From Symsagittifera roscoffensis (lineage: Eukaryota > Xenacoelomorpha > Acoela > Convolutidae): a stretch of DNA of 64,000 nucleotides. Below, piece by piece: positions 52,257 to 64,000 of this stretch. Position 1 is the first letter of the stretch. Each line of letters opens with the position of its first letter. Location: positions 18,215,789-18,279,788 of the forward strand of contig NC_087062.1 in NCBI RefSeq assembly GCF_963678635.1, read 5' to 3'. The notes below the pieces were generated by a model. That model ran no database searches. It had not been told where the DNA came from and saw nothing but the letters and a program-made list of their open reading frames with translations. Position numbers and translations under genes: made by a program.

Positions 52257-53920
52257 ACTTCATTTGAGTTTTGAAACAGTCTTTACAAATAATCCACTTA
52301 ATTTGTTCATCTTTTATGTTCATCCTTTCCACGAAATTCAAGAGGGTTTTTGAATTTTGTCGCTTAGATAGATTTGATATATTTGTTAGATGCCTACCCA
52401 TTTTGAATTCTTTTCAATTTTTAATGTTTGTATATTATTAACATATCTCTAAAACTGAATTTACAAATTTTTATGTTGAACAGTTTTACTCACAATTTTA
52501 TGGATAATTTCAAATTACATATGAATCAAATGAGCCTGAGTTGGATCAGATACACGCTAGGTGTGTTTCAATTTTTTGTCAAACCATTTTCTTAAGTTGA
52601 TCAGATCAATATTTCGAGCCTCCACCTTCGGTGCTGTACGCTACATGTGTAGAAAAAGTGCCAAATATCCTCGTCTTTTGGACCAACTTTTGACAAAAAA
52701 AGTTTATATCGTCATCTCATCAATCTGGCGCCATAGGGCCCTTTAAGCAACTTTACAGGTCAAATTGAAGGTGACAATTATAATATTTTAGACCAAGGCG
52801 AAATGGCAGTTCGCAAACAAACACCAGCGAGAAAACGGCAAAAATTAACCCTAAAAAGCTTCAAAAAAGCGAAAACAGGAAAAAAGACTAGCCACTAATA
52901 AAGCAGATACAATAGATGCTATTTAATTGACAGTGCTATCAAATTGCCACCGGCTCAGCAGTTTTATTTTTGAGTTCGGTTAGAAAAACGAGAATGCGTA
53001 AAACGACCCAGAACTCGCAAGTCGGTTTGTGTAAAAACATTTCAGTTAGAACCTAAAACATGCAAAAAAATTTTGGCAACACAAACTCCGTTTATTCTTT
53101 CTCATATCCAACAGATGAAAATTCTAAGAAAACCGAGATCCAAAAGTTCTTAAATATGCTCAAAAATTTGCTTAAAATTTTGCAACCAACTATAAACCTG
53201 CATATCAAACAAAAAAAATGGATATAAACATCAACAGAAAAAATCAAAAACATCAAATTTAACATCAAAAGTTGCTATAAATTAAGATAACAATGAAAAA
53301 AAAATAAATGAATAAGAAAACAAAAACACAAAAAAAAATGTTAAAGCTTCCAACAATTTCTTCAAAACATTAGCAGAAAATCTAGAAAAACCCAATTACA
53401 TCAAACTTTAAAAAAGTTGATACGCAACGTTAAGCGAACTGAATGCCAAAAACAGATAACAATGAAAAAGACAAAAATATCCGCAAAGGCAACAAAAAAC
53501 ACGTAACTTCATTTTTTCTCCAGTAATTTCAGCCGAAAAATCCACTTCTGAATCTCTTGCGACACTCGCCATACATCTTCGTAGACAAATCAAGTCAAAA
53601 CTTCAAAAAATCAAAGAAACAACTTAGTATTGTATGATCTTTTTCAGCATGAATTTTTGACATATGAAAACAAAACTCTATGGCATCAAATTGAATCGCA
53701 AAAAATCATTCAATCCTAAAACACACCCTAAAAATTAAACAGAAGCAAAGCTAAGCTTTGCACCATTTGCAATGCAAAAATGAACGATTCTAAATGAAAA
53801 CAATTAAAAAAATTTATCAAAAAATTTACAATATTCGAAAAACAATATTCAAAAAATCGATTCTTTTTTCACAAAAAATTTGCAAAGAAAGCCAGAAATA
53901 TTTGGTAACAAAAAAGGAAT

Positions 53921-54010
53921 ACAATTATAAACTTTACTTGTATCATTGTGAATGCTATGATACAAGTAAATCACAATTATAAACTTTACTTGTATCATTG
54001 TGAATGCTAT
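53921..54010 (+). repeat. 38-bp direct repeat with perfect hairpin
   Basis: The same 38 bp occur at 53921-53958 and 53973-54010. Between and overlapping them is a perfect 14-bp inverted repeat, tttacttgtatcat (53933-53946) and its complement (53957-53970), with a 10-bp loop. Confidence 0.9.
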
Positions 54011-54120
54011 CCTCAAGTGTTCTATTCTCAAAAAAGTTTTTTCTGCGGAAACTAGGCGGACAAAAGTAATCAGACAGACGATAGTCTAATGTAGGCAAAA
54101 CTTTTCAGTTCACAAAAAAA

Positions 54121-54192
54121 GTTTAGACTGGAATTGAACTCTGGAGCTTTTAAGTCTCAAGTATGAGTGAAACCACTGCATAAAGTGAGCAA
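54121..54192 (-). repeat. tRNA-like segment (SINE head or pseudo-tRNA)
   Basis: The minus strand has an A-box-like TTTATGCAGTGGT (54171-54183) and a good B-box AGTTCAATTCC (54130-54140) at tRNA-like spacing. Stems are imperfect, so a functional tRNA is unlikely. Confidence 0.35.
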
Positions 54193-55402
54193 AAAACTTA
54201 AATTTATAAGCCGAACAATTTTCAATTATAGTAGAATCGTTTTAAAATTGAAAACAAATCCATGCATTGAAAAAAAAAGATAATACTAAACTACCAGATT
54301 ACATATCAGCATTAAAAAAAAACGAGCCAAACAAAATTCAGACGAAAAAACGATATCAAAACTAAAACACCAACTTTTTCTTTTATAGTTTTTTTTTTCG
54401 AAATAAGGGATCGTTATTATAATTGAATGAATTATAGGAAATTGAGCATAACAGTTTGTAAAAAACTGCTCTTATTTCTAAATTTCTTGAAAAATAAGTA
54501 AGAAAACATATTTACGTGAAAATAAGTCTAGTTCCCGATTACAGGAACCTTGCTCTCACAAGTGTAAAAACTATAACAATTTTCACGCAATTTTTGATTC
54601 TGCATCCGAAAAAACCGATAGATTAATAAAAACAGAGAGTTTTCTATTCTAACAGAAAGTTTTGGCTTGTTTAAGAACCAAAAAACCATAAACTATGTTT
54701 GCCCTCTTGAAAATGGAGAAAAAATTATGAACAATTTACCAAATATTACAGAAACAAAACACCCCGCCAGTTAACCGACAAAACTTGAAAGAAATTTATG
54801 TCTAAAAATTTTGTGCACTCCAGAGGTGAGCAAAAAATTTATGTTCCCCTTGAAACGACACAAAATGAGGTCACTCAGCCGAAATCAATTGGGCAGAACA
54901 AAAATTTCGAGCAAAAAACAAAACAAAAAAAAACAAACAAACTCAAGGCTAGTAAAATTAAAAACAGCAGAAATAATTCGAAACACTAAAAGCCACTACA
55001 AAAGGAAAAAAAACTCTACAATGTGGCATCTCGGCCAAAAAAATAACAAAAGCAGAAAAATAGTTAGACTACAAATTTTTGTTTTTGAACCCACTATTTC
55101 CCGTTTGAAAAAAAAAACAGGCGTCTTTGTAATTTGCAGACCAAAAAAGCCGGAGACGCAAACAAATTTGAACATTTTATGAACTGAACCTAAATGTACC
55201 ATTTCTAATTTTGATCATTCAGTTTTAAAAAATTTTAACGGAAAAAAAATCAAGTATTCTATATCCATACACTTGCTGATCGCCGGGGTAATTAGCAATG
55301 AAATAAGCCTGGAATATTTAGCCAAAAAACTTTGTTCAGTTTTTGAAAACCGAAAAAACTATAATAACAAAATCAAACTAAAAACAAAACCCTTGTACTT
55401 AG

Positions 55403-57000
55403 TAATAAGCACTGCGCAGTATCATATTAAAACAGAATTACTCGTCCAAATTAACAATTTAATTGTTTTATTTACACAGGCAGAGTTAGCAAGTTCATTT
55501 TTTTTACGAAGCCAATCAGTCAAAAGCCACCCGGTCCAGCCTGCTATAACTTTTCTGCTCAATGTTAGTGCACAAAAACTAAACACAAAAAGATAGCACA
55601 TAACTGATGACGATTTTGTCGAGAAAAGTGTCGTCATCTCATTATCTCTGTGTCACCAAAAAACAAAAAAAAAACAGAACAGCCCCAATTTTTTCTTCGT
55701 AAAATTGGGAAGTGACCGCCTTTGAAAAAAATATTGATGAACTTTTTGTAGCTTGAAGCCTTTATTTCAAATTTGTGAGGATAGAAAAATGAATAATAAT
55801 CACTGCGCAGCACTGCGCAGTATCATATTAAAACAGAATTACTCGTCCAAATTAACGATTTAATTGTTTTGTTTACACAGGCAGAGTTAGCAAATTCAGT
55901 TTTTTTTACGAAGCCAATCAGTCAAAAGTCACCCGGTCCAGCCTGCTATAACTTTTTTTTGCTCAATGTTAGTGCACAAAAACTAAACACAAAAAGATAG
56001 CACATAACTGATGACGATTTTGTCGAGAAAAATTTCGTCATCTCATTATCTCTGTGTCAACAAAAAACAAAAAAAAACAGCACAGCCACAATTTTTTTTC
56101 TACGTAAAATTGGGAAGTGGCCGCCTGTGAAAAAATCTTGATGAACTTTTTGTAGCTTGAAGCCTTTATCTCAAATTTGTGAGGATAGGAAAATGAATAA
56201 TAATCACTGCGCAGCAATGAACGTACCATATTAAAACAGATATCACTCGTCCAAATTAACGATTTAATTGTTTTGTTTACCTAGGCAGAGTTAGCAAATT
56301 CCGTTTTTTTTACGAAGCCAATCAGTCAAAAGTCACCCGGTCCAGCCTGCTATAACTTTTTTGCTCAATGTTAGTGCACAAAAACTAAACACAAAAAGAT
56401 AGCACATACCTGATGACGGTTTTGTCGAGAAAAGTTTCGTCATCTCATTATCTCTGTGTCAACGAAAAACAAAAAAAAACAGCACAGCCACAATTTTTTT
56501 TCTACGTAAAATTGGGAAGTGGCCGCCTGTGAAAAAATCTTGATGAACTTTTTGTAGCTTGAAGCCTTTATCTCAAATTTGTGAGGATAGGAAAATGAAT
56601 AATAATCACTGCGCAGCAATAAACGTACCATATTAAAACAGATATAACTCGTCCAAATTAACGATTTAATTGTTTTGTTTACCTAGGCAGAGTTAGCAAG
56701 TTCAGTTTTTTTTACGAAGCCAATCAGTCAAAAGCCACCCGGTTCAGCCTGCTATAACTTTTGTGCTCAATGTTAGTGCACAAAAACTAAACACCAAAAG
56801 ATAGCACAGAACTGATGACGGTTTTGTCGAGAAAAGTTTCGTCATCTCATTATCTCTGTGTCAACAAAAACAAAAAAAAACCAGCACAGCCACAACTTTT
56901 TTTCTACGTAAAATTGGAGAGTGGCCGCCTATGAAAAAAATTCGATTAAATTTTCGTAGCTTGAAGCTTTTATCTCAAATTTGTGAGGATAGGAAAATGA
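55403..57000 (+). repeat. 402-bp tandem repeat, four units
   Basis: Units start near the word cactgcgcag at 55410, 55801/55811, 56205, 56607, giving a period of about 402 bp; the last unit decays near 57000. Each unit carries a hairpin with gatgacg and cgtcatc arms about 20 bp apart, and a poly-T/poly-A-rich half. Non-coding. Confidence 0.9.
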
Positions 57001-57719
57001 AAAGTAAAAAAAGTATTAAAACGGTCAAAATGACAGAAAATGAAATTTTCTAAAGCCAATTTCTATCTATAAAAATTAGGGCGCAACCGCTGATGCAGGG
57101 AACGTTTCCACACCCTGTGTTTTCAATTGGAATCTCATATTTGGGAGGCTACTTTTCGAGAACTGTCCTAAAGATTCACGAAACAGATCAAAACGACAGA
57201 AAATGGATTTCGTAAAGCCATATTGTTTTCTACTTATGCAAAGACGATTTCCAGAACCCGTTTTCACAATAAAATTAAATTACAAAAGCTTTTTTGTAAA
57301 ACTATGAACTGTTTTTCAACAAAAATTAATGCGTAGCGGTTTATTCAGGCGTTCCTGTAATATGCTCTTTCAATTAAACCTTTATTCTTTTGTTTGAAGG
57401 GTGGGTAGTTTTAGATAAATTTGGATAAAAAATGGCCAACAATCTCCCCACTGAAACTTTCGGAGAAAATAGCAGGTATGCAGACATGAAAAGATTTGTC
57501 CATCATTCCAAATGCAACACTAGGTTAAGTTTTAACTCCGAAGGGAAATCTCAAAACTAAAAACCCCTTTCGAACTGAGAAAACGATCACGCTTTGAAAA
57601 AACTTAATTTTCACACTGTTCAAAAGTGGGGTTTGCCATCTTTTTCTAACCAGGAATTGAACAGAGCTGAAAAAAACTCAAGTCAAGCTGCGAAAACTCA
57701 AACTCGAGCGTACACAAGT
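57001..57719. other. Gene-free stretch between two arrays
   Basis: AT-rich; no repeat or gene recognised. Confidence 0.6.
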
Positions 57720-60700
57720 TATTGTATTTCGAATTTCAATATTAAAGAAAATTACAGAAAAATCATGACTGAAACTTCATAACTGAGTTTTGAAATTAAA
57801 AACAAAAAACAGATGGCCTTGAGGCTCTTTGAGCTTCGAGAATATCTCGTGATTGGATCTTTTTGACACAATTATTTCAAATTGAGAAAGCTTCATTCCA
57901 CTGAGAAATCTGAAAATTAAATACAATTTTCAACACTTGAACTCAATGACATTTCTCGTACCCTTTCAATTTTTGCAGTTCGATGGTGCTCAATTTAATA
58001 CATCAATGAATTTAAGACTGTTCCTGAAATTACGTTCAAGGAGTCTCAATATAACAAAAATTTCCAAGTAATCTTGATGAAAAAGAAAACAGAGCCATAA
58101 GAAAGGGGGGCGAAGACAATTCATGCAAGGAAATGGAGAGTAAAATTTCCTTGTATTTTCAAAGAAAAAAAGTCAAATTTTTGATTTCAAAGTACAAAAA
58201 TATAGGGGGTTTACAGCTCTTTGAAATGGAAAAACACAGATTTAGTAATCGTATTTCGTATTTCGAAAGAAAATTATAGAAAAAGTACAAACTCCATATT
58301 TGAATTTCGAAAATTAAAACAAAAAGCAGATGGCCTTAAGGCTCGTTGAACTTCATGAGCTTGTGATTGGAACTTTTTGACACAATTATTTCAAATTGAG
58401 AAAATTTCATTAATAGTTGCATTCCACTGAGAAATCTGAAAAATAAATACAATTTTTAACACTTGAACTCAATGACGTTTTTCGTACCCTTTCAATTTTT
58501 GCAGTTCAATGGTGGAGATTACCATCTTTTTAACAGCGGAAATGAACTAAGTTTAGAAAGAAATCAAAACTTAACCGCAAAAATTGAATATGGAGCATGA
58601 ACAAATTTAAGACTGTTCCTAAAATTACGTTCAACGAGTCTCAATATACCAAAAAGTTTCCGAGTAACTTTGATGAAAATGAAAACAGAGCCAGAAAAAA
58701 GGGGAGGTGAAGTCAATTCAAGCAAGGAAATGGAGAGTAAAGCTTCCTTGTATTTTCAAAGAAAAAAAATCAAATTTTTGATTTCAAAGTACAAAAATAT
58801 AGGGCTCTTTGAAATGGAAAAAACACAGATTTAGTAATCGTATTTCGAATTTCAAATTTAAAGAAAATTATAGAAAAAGTACAAACTCCATATTTGAATT
58901 TCGAAAATTCAAACGAAAAGCAGATGGCCTTAAGCTCGTTGAGCTTCAAGAAATTGTGATTGGAACTTTTTGACACAATAATTTCAAATTGAGAAAACTT
59001 CATTAATAGTTGCATTCCACTGAGAAATCTGAAAACTAAATACAATTTTCAACACTTGAACTCAATGACCTTTCTCGTACCCTTTCAATTTTTGCAGTTC
59101 GATGGTGGAGTTTACCATCTTTTTAACAGAGGAAAGTAATGAACTAAGCTTTAAAAAAAATCAAAAGTTAAACCGCAAAAAATGAATCGGGAGCAAGAAC
59201 AAATTTAAGACTGTTCCTGAAATTACGTTCAACGAGTCTCAATATACAAAAAAATTTCCGAGTAATCTTGATGAAAATGAAAACAGAGCCAGAAGAGGGG
59301 GGGGGCGAAGTCAATTCAAGCAAGGAAATGGAGAGTAAAACTTCCTTGTATTTTCAAAAAAAAATCAAATTTTTGATTGCAAAGTACAAAAAATAAGGGG
59401 GTTTACAGCTCTTTGAAATGAAAAAAGCACAAATTTAATAATCGTATTTCGAATTTCAAATTTACAGAAAATTACAGAAAAAATACAAACTCCATATTTG
59501 CATTTCGAAAATTAAAACGAAAAGCAGATGGCCTTAAGCTCGTTGAGCTTCAAGAAATTGTGATTGGAACTTTTTGACACAATTACTTCAAATTGAGAAA
59601 ACTTCATTAATAGTTGCATTCCACTGAGAAATCTGAAAATTAAATACAATTTTCAACACTTGAACTCAATGACATTTCTCGTACCCTTTCAATTTTTGCA
59701 GTTCGATGGTGGAGTTTACCATCTTTTTAACAGAGGAAATGAACTAAGCTTAAAAAGAAATCAAAAGTTAAACCGCAAAAATTGAATATGGAGCTTGAAC
59801 AAATTTAGGACTGTTCCCGAAATTACGTTCAACGATATGCCAGTCTCAATATGCCAAAAAATTTCCGAGTAATCTTGATGAAAATGAAAACAGAGCCAGA
59901 AAAAAGGGGAGGTGAAGTCAATTCAAGCAAGGAAATGGAGAGTAAAGCTTCCTCGTATTTTCAAAGAAAAAAAATCAAATTTTTGATTTCAAAGTACAAA
60001 AATATAGGGGGTCTACAGCTCTTTGAAATGGAAAAAACACAGATTTAGTAATCGTATTTCGAATCTCAGATTTAAAGAAAATTATAGAAAAAGTACAAAC
60101 TCCATATTTGAATTTCGAAAATTAAAACGAAAAGCAGATGGCCTTAAGCTCGTTGAGCTTCAAGAAAATGTGATTGGAACTTTTTGACACAATAATTTCA
60201 AATTGAGAAAACTTCATTAATAGTTGCGTTCCACTGAGAAATCTGAAAACTAAATACAATTTTCAACACTTGAACTCAATGACATTTCTCGTACCCTTTC
60301 AATTTTTGCAGTTCGATGGTGGAGTTTACCATCTTTTTAACAGAGGAAACTAATGAACTAAGCTTAAAAAAATCAAAAGTTAAACCGCAAAAAATGAATC
60401 TTGAGCATGAACAAATTTAAGACTGTTCCTGAAATTACGTTCAACGAGTCTCAATATACAAAAAAATTTCCGAGTAATCTTGATGAAAATGAAAACAGAG
60501 CCAGAAGAGGGGGGGGGGCGAAGTCAATTCACGCAAGGAAATGGAGAGAAAAACTTCCTTGTATTTTAAAAAAAAAATCAAATTTTTGATTTCAAAGTAC
60601 AAAAAATAGGGGGTTTACAGCTCTTTGAAATGAAAAAAACACAGATTTAATAATCGTATTTCGAATTTCAAATTTACAGAAAATTACAGAAAAAATACAA

Positions 60701-62770
60701 ACTCCATATTTGCATTTCGAAAGTTAAAACGAAAAGCAGATGGCCTTAAGCTCGTTGAGCTTCAATAAATTGTGATTGGAACTTTTTGACACAATTACTT
60801 CAAATTGAGAAAACTTCATTAATAGTTGCATTCAACTGAGAAATCTGAAAATTAAATACAATTTTCAACACTTGAATTCAATGACATTTCTCGTACCCTT
60901 TCAATTTTTGCAGTTCGATGGTGGAGTTTACCATCTTTTTAACAGAGGAAATGAACAAAGCTTAAAAAGAAATCAAAAGTTAAACCGCAAAAATTGAATA
61001 TGGAGCATGAACAATTTTAAGACTGTTCCTGAAATTACGTTCAACGAGTCTCAATATGCCAAAAAATTTCCGAGTAATCTTGATGAAGATGAAAACAGAG
61101 CCAGAAGAGAGAGGGGGGGCGAAGTCAATTCACGCAAGGAAATGGAGAGTAAAATTTCCTTGTATTTTCAAAGAAAAAAAAATCAAATTTTTGATTTCAA
61201 AGTTCAAAAATATAGGGGGTTTACAGCTCTTTGAAATGGAAAAAACACAGATTTAGTAATCGTATTTCGAATTTCAAATTTAAAGAAAATTATAGAAAAA
61301 GTACAAGTTTCAAATTTGAATTTCGAAAACTAAAACGAAAAGCAGATGGCCTTAAGGCTCGTTGAACTTCATGAACTTGTGATTGGAACTTTTTGACACA
61401 ATTGTTTCAAATTGAGAAAATTTCATTAATAGTTGCATTCCACTGAGAAATCTGAAAATTAAATACCATTTTTAACACTTGAACTCAATGATGTTTTTCG
61501 TACCCTTTCAATTTTTGTAGTTCGATGGTGGAGTTTACCATCTTTTCAACAGTGGAAATGAACTAAGCTTAAAAATAAATCAAAAGTCAAACCGTAAAAA
61601 ATGAATCTTGAGTATGAACAAATTTAAGATTTTTCCTGAAATTACGTTCAACCAGTATTTTTCCTGAAATTACGTTCAACCAGTATCAATAATTCAACAA
61701 ATTTCAAAAAAATATATTGAAAAAATACATCGCCAACACACAGTGGGAAAACGCTTAATGGACGCAACGAAACGAAGTTTTTTTTACTGTTTTCAAGAAA
61801 TTTCATAATTTTGATTTCACAGTAAAAAAAATAAAGGGGGTTTTACAGCTCTTTGAAATGAAAAAATACAGACTTCACAATTAAATTTCGAAATTTTAAA
61901 TGAAAAATAGATGGCTTTAAGGTTCTTTGAACTTCAAGAACATACCGTGATTGGAATTTTTTGATACAATTTTTCCAAACTGAGAAAACCGCATTAAAAT
62001 TTTTTCCCTTGAGAAATCTTAAAAATAAATTCCATTTTCAACACTTGAAATCGATCACGTTTTCCGTGGTTTTTAAATCTCTGCTGTTCAACGGTAAATT
62101 TACCATCTTTTAACAGAATAAAAGAACTGAGCCTAAAAAATTCAAACCACGCAAAAAATCTCGAGCCTGAACAACTTTAAAGACTTTTCCTGAAACTACG
62201 TTCAACGAGTCTTAATAAACCAAAAAATTTCCGAGTAATCTTGATGAAAATAAAAACAGAACCAGAAGAAAGGGGGGAAAGTCAATTCAAGCAAGGAAAT
62301 GGAGAGTAAAGCTTCCTTGTATTTTCAAAGAAAAAAAAATCAAATTTTTGATTTCAAAGTACAAAAATATAGGGGGTTTACAGCTCTTTGAAATGGAAAA
62401 AACAAAGATTTAGTAATAGTTTTTCGATTTTCAAATTTAAAGAAACTTATAGAAAAAGTACAAACTCCATATTTGGAGTTTACCATCTTTTCAACAGAGG
62501 AAATGAACTAAGCTTAAAAAGAAATCAAAATTCAAACCGTAAAAAATGAATCTTGAGTATGAACAAATTTAAGACTTTTCCTGAAATTACGTTAAACGAG
62601 TCTCAAAAACTTTTAAAAAATTTAATGATAAAATACATAGCCAACATACAGCGGGAAAACAGTCAATGGGCGCAAGGAAACAGAAAAGAAAAAATTACTT
62701 TTTTTTTCAAAAAATGTATCAACTTTAGAATTTCAAAGTAAAGAAATAAAAGGGCTTACAGCTCTTGAAA
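57720..62770 (+). repeat. ~600-bp satellite array with higher-order structure
   Basis: About eight head-to-tail units; the landmark aagactgttcctgaaattacg recurs near 58013, 58609, 59206, 59808, 60418 and 61018, with diverged copies near 61630, 62180 and 62570. Units 58.6-59.2 and 59.8-60.4 kb resemble each other, as do 59.2-59.8 and 60.4-61.0 kb, so the core is a ~1.2-kb dimer. Every full unit holds a poly-pyrimidine stretch followed by tttttgcag or tttttgtag. The outermost units at the right are shorter and rearranged. Short frames such as 60401-60589 are not conserved between units. Confidence 0.9.
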
Positions 62771-64000
62771 TTCAAAATTATTTTTGATTGACACTCTTTT
62801 GATCAATTAACTCAATTTACAAAAACTGAATCAATAAGTAAAGTTTTCATTCCGCTTGAAAATCTGAAATCAAAAATCCACTTTCGAAACTACAAATTGA
62901 TCTCGTTTTTCGTGATCTGTACGCTTGCGTATTTGGATAGTGCAATATACATTATTTTTAGCAGTTGAAATGGAAATGAATTATAAAAGCATATATTGCT
63001 AGAAGCATTCATGAATGCATTGATATGTATGAAAGCACTTCTGTAAAAATTCTAGCAATTTAGGAATTTTCTTCAAAAATCACGAAAAAAACTCATAGCA
63101 CGTTCATCAACTCTTAATCACCGCCTGATTTGAACACAACCCACTACTACCTAAAATATGGAAGGTATTGGAAAACAGTTCAGTAGCCGGTTGCAACACC
63201 CTGCTAATGGCAAAAGTATTAAAAAAGAAAAAGTAAAAAAAACCACTTTGAAAAACAAAATTCTCTGTGCCGGATCTGGAGAAAAAGACTCTCACTTCCT
63301 CGCACCTGCACCATGATCACTTGAAAATTTACTAACACTAGCTATCAATAAAGCAACTACAGTTGCTATTAAATTGCCAATGCTATACAGCAAGTGTAAC
63401 GAAAAAACATAGCCATCAGATAAGAGTCAATAAACGCGAGTAAACAGAAAAAAAACTGATTTGTTTTTCGAAAAAATATCAACTTTCGAACTTCAAAGAA
63501 AAAAGCCTTAAAGCTCCTTGGTTTTCCAGAACAAGTTCTAATTGACACAATTTTGATTGATTAACTTAACTTGAGAAACCTGAATCAATAAAGAAACTTT
63601 TAAATTGCTTGGAAATGTGATCGACTTTTCACTTCGACAATAGAAATTAATCATCAGATTTCCGAGCAATTTAAGATTTTAACTATTGATACAGTTTTCT
63701 CAAATTAGGTAATTTATTACGAAAAGTTAAATTATAAATTGTTCCGGAAATTCAAAGAGCTTTAAAGCTTTTGTTTCTTTCAAGTTCGAAAATTGAGATT
63801 TTTTAAAGCAAGTCAGTAATTTTTCTGTTAACTCGTGTTCAATAACTCTTGTTCATATATCTTTTGGCCATGTTTTTGGTGGCACTTTTGCTGCATAGCA
63901 TTTGCAACTTAATAGCAACTGTAGCCGCTTTGTTGGTAGCTAGAGGTAGTAAAATTCGGTTATGAAATTTAAAGTCGATCTCAATTTGCTACAGTTTATT
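62771..64000. other. Gene-free right end with small inverted repeat
   Basis: AT-rich. About 63342-63385 (ctagctatcaataaagc and onward, including tacagttgctatt) recurs inverted at about 63913-63950. A related direct stretch lies near 49777-49840 in the COE 3' region. No gene recognised. Confidence 0.5.

Larger units (their letters stand above)
53516..55400. other. A-rich gene-free stretch
   Basis: Strongly A-rich on the plus strand. Frames such as 54811-55182 encode Lys/Asn/Thr-rich low-complexity peptides with no domain and are unlikely genes. Contains a 38-bp direct repeat and a tRNA-like segment listed separately. Confidence 0.6.

Noticed and set aside
54121-54192. Functional tRNA gene
   Set aside because: A- and B-box-like words are present but the acceptor and anticodon stems do not pair well; a SINE head or pseudo-tRNA fits better.
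54811-55182. 123-codon plus-strand ORF
   Set aside because: Lys/Asn/Thr-rich translation of A-rich sequence, no domain, no splice context; expected by chance in such composition.
55403-62770. CRISPR array or bacterial operon reading of the tandem repeats
   Set aside because: Units are 400-600 bp, without short repeats and unique spacers, in an animal genome with GT-AG introns.

Overview
This is an AT-rich eukaryotic window with long introns, microsatellites, satellites and transposon remains. It carries one recognisable host gene: an EBF/COE (Collier/Olf/Early B-cell factor) transcription factor on the + strand. All introns inferred are GT-AG. The HLH region carries a single second helix, as in invertebrate COE proteins, so the organism is most likely an invertebrate animal. 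The sequence alone does not give the species.

Layout. 1-18.3 kb: three related copies (A, B, C) of a decayed Ty3/gypsy-like LTR retrotransposon. A (minus) and B (plus) form a large inverted repeat with about 6 kb arms (1-6018 and 8021-14007). The arms are separated by a 200-N gap and about 1.8 kb of other sequence. C (14414-18344) is a tandem duplicate of the last 3.8 kb of B plus its flank. 18.3-20.5 kb: mostly unique intergenic DNA. 20.5-33.1 kb: a tandem duplication (units 20539-26188 and 26189-33098) containing dispersed repeats, tRNA-like SINE heads and hAT-type miniature elements; one of these, with an 8-bp target duplication, is present only in the second unit. 33.1-34.0 kb: presumed promoter and leader of the COE gene.

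34003-49145: COE gene in nine exons. The exon phases all agree and give a protein of about 765 aa, with a 253-residue low-complexity N terminus, then DNA-binding domain with zinc knuckle, TIG/IPT domain, HLH and a Gly/Ala/Asn/Ser-rich C terminus. Intron 4 (8.6 kb) holds more of the dispersed hairpin repeat, partly as a fold-back cluster. At 47.26-53.5 kb the block with exons 6-9 is duplicated in tandem. The second copy has only synonymous substitutions, plus a one-base deletion and a weakened splice acceptor at its exon 6. 53.5-64 kb: A-rich gene-free DNA with a 402-bp tandem array and a ~600-bp satellite showing dimeric higher-order organisation.

The recurring theme is near-identical large duplications (three tandem, one inverted) within 64 kb. 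They could be real segmental duplications, or two haplotypes of a heterozygous individual laid end to end by the assembler. The synonymous-only divergence of the exon block and the present/absent transposon fit the second reading well. Coordinates of repeats are by eye and approximate; exon boundaries rest on splice sites and reading phase.
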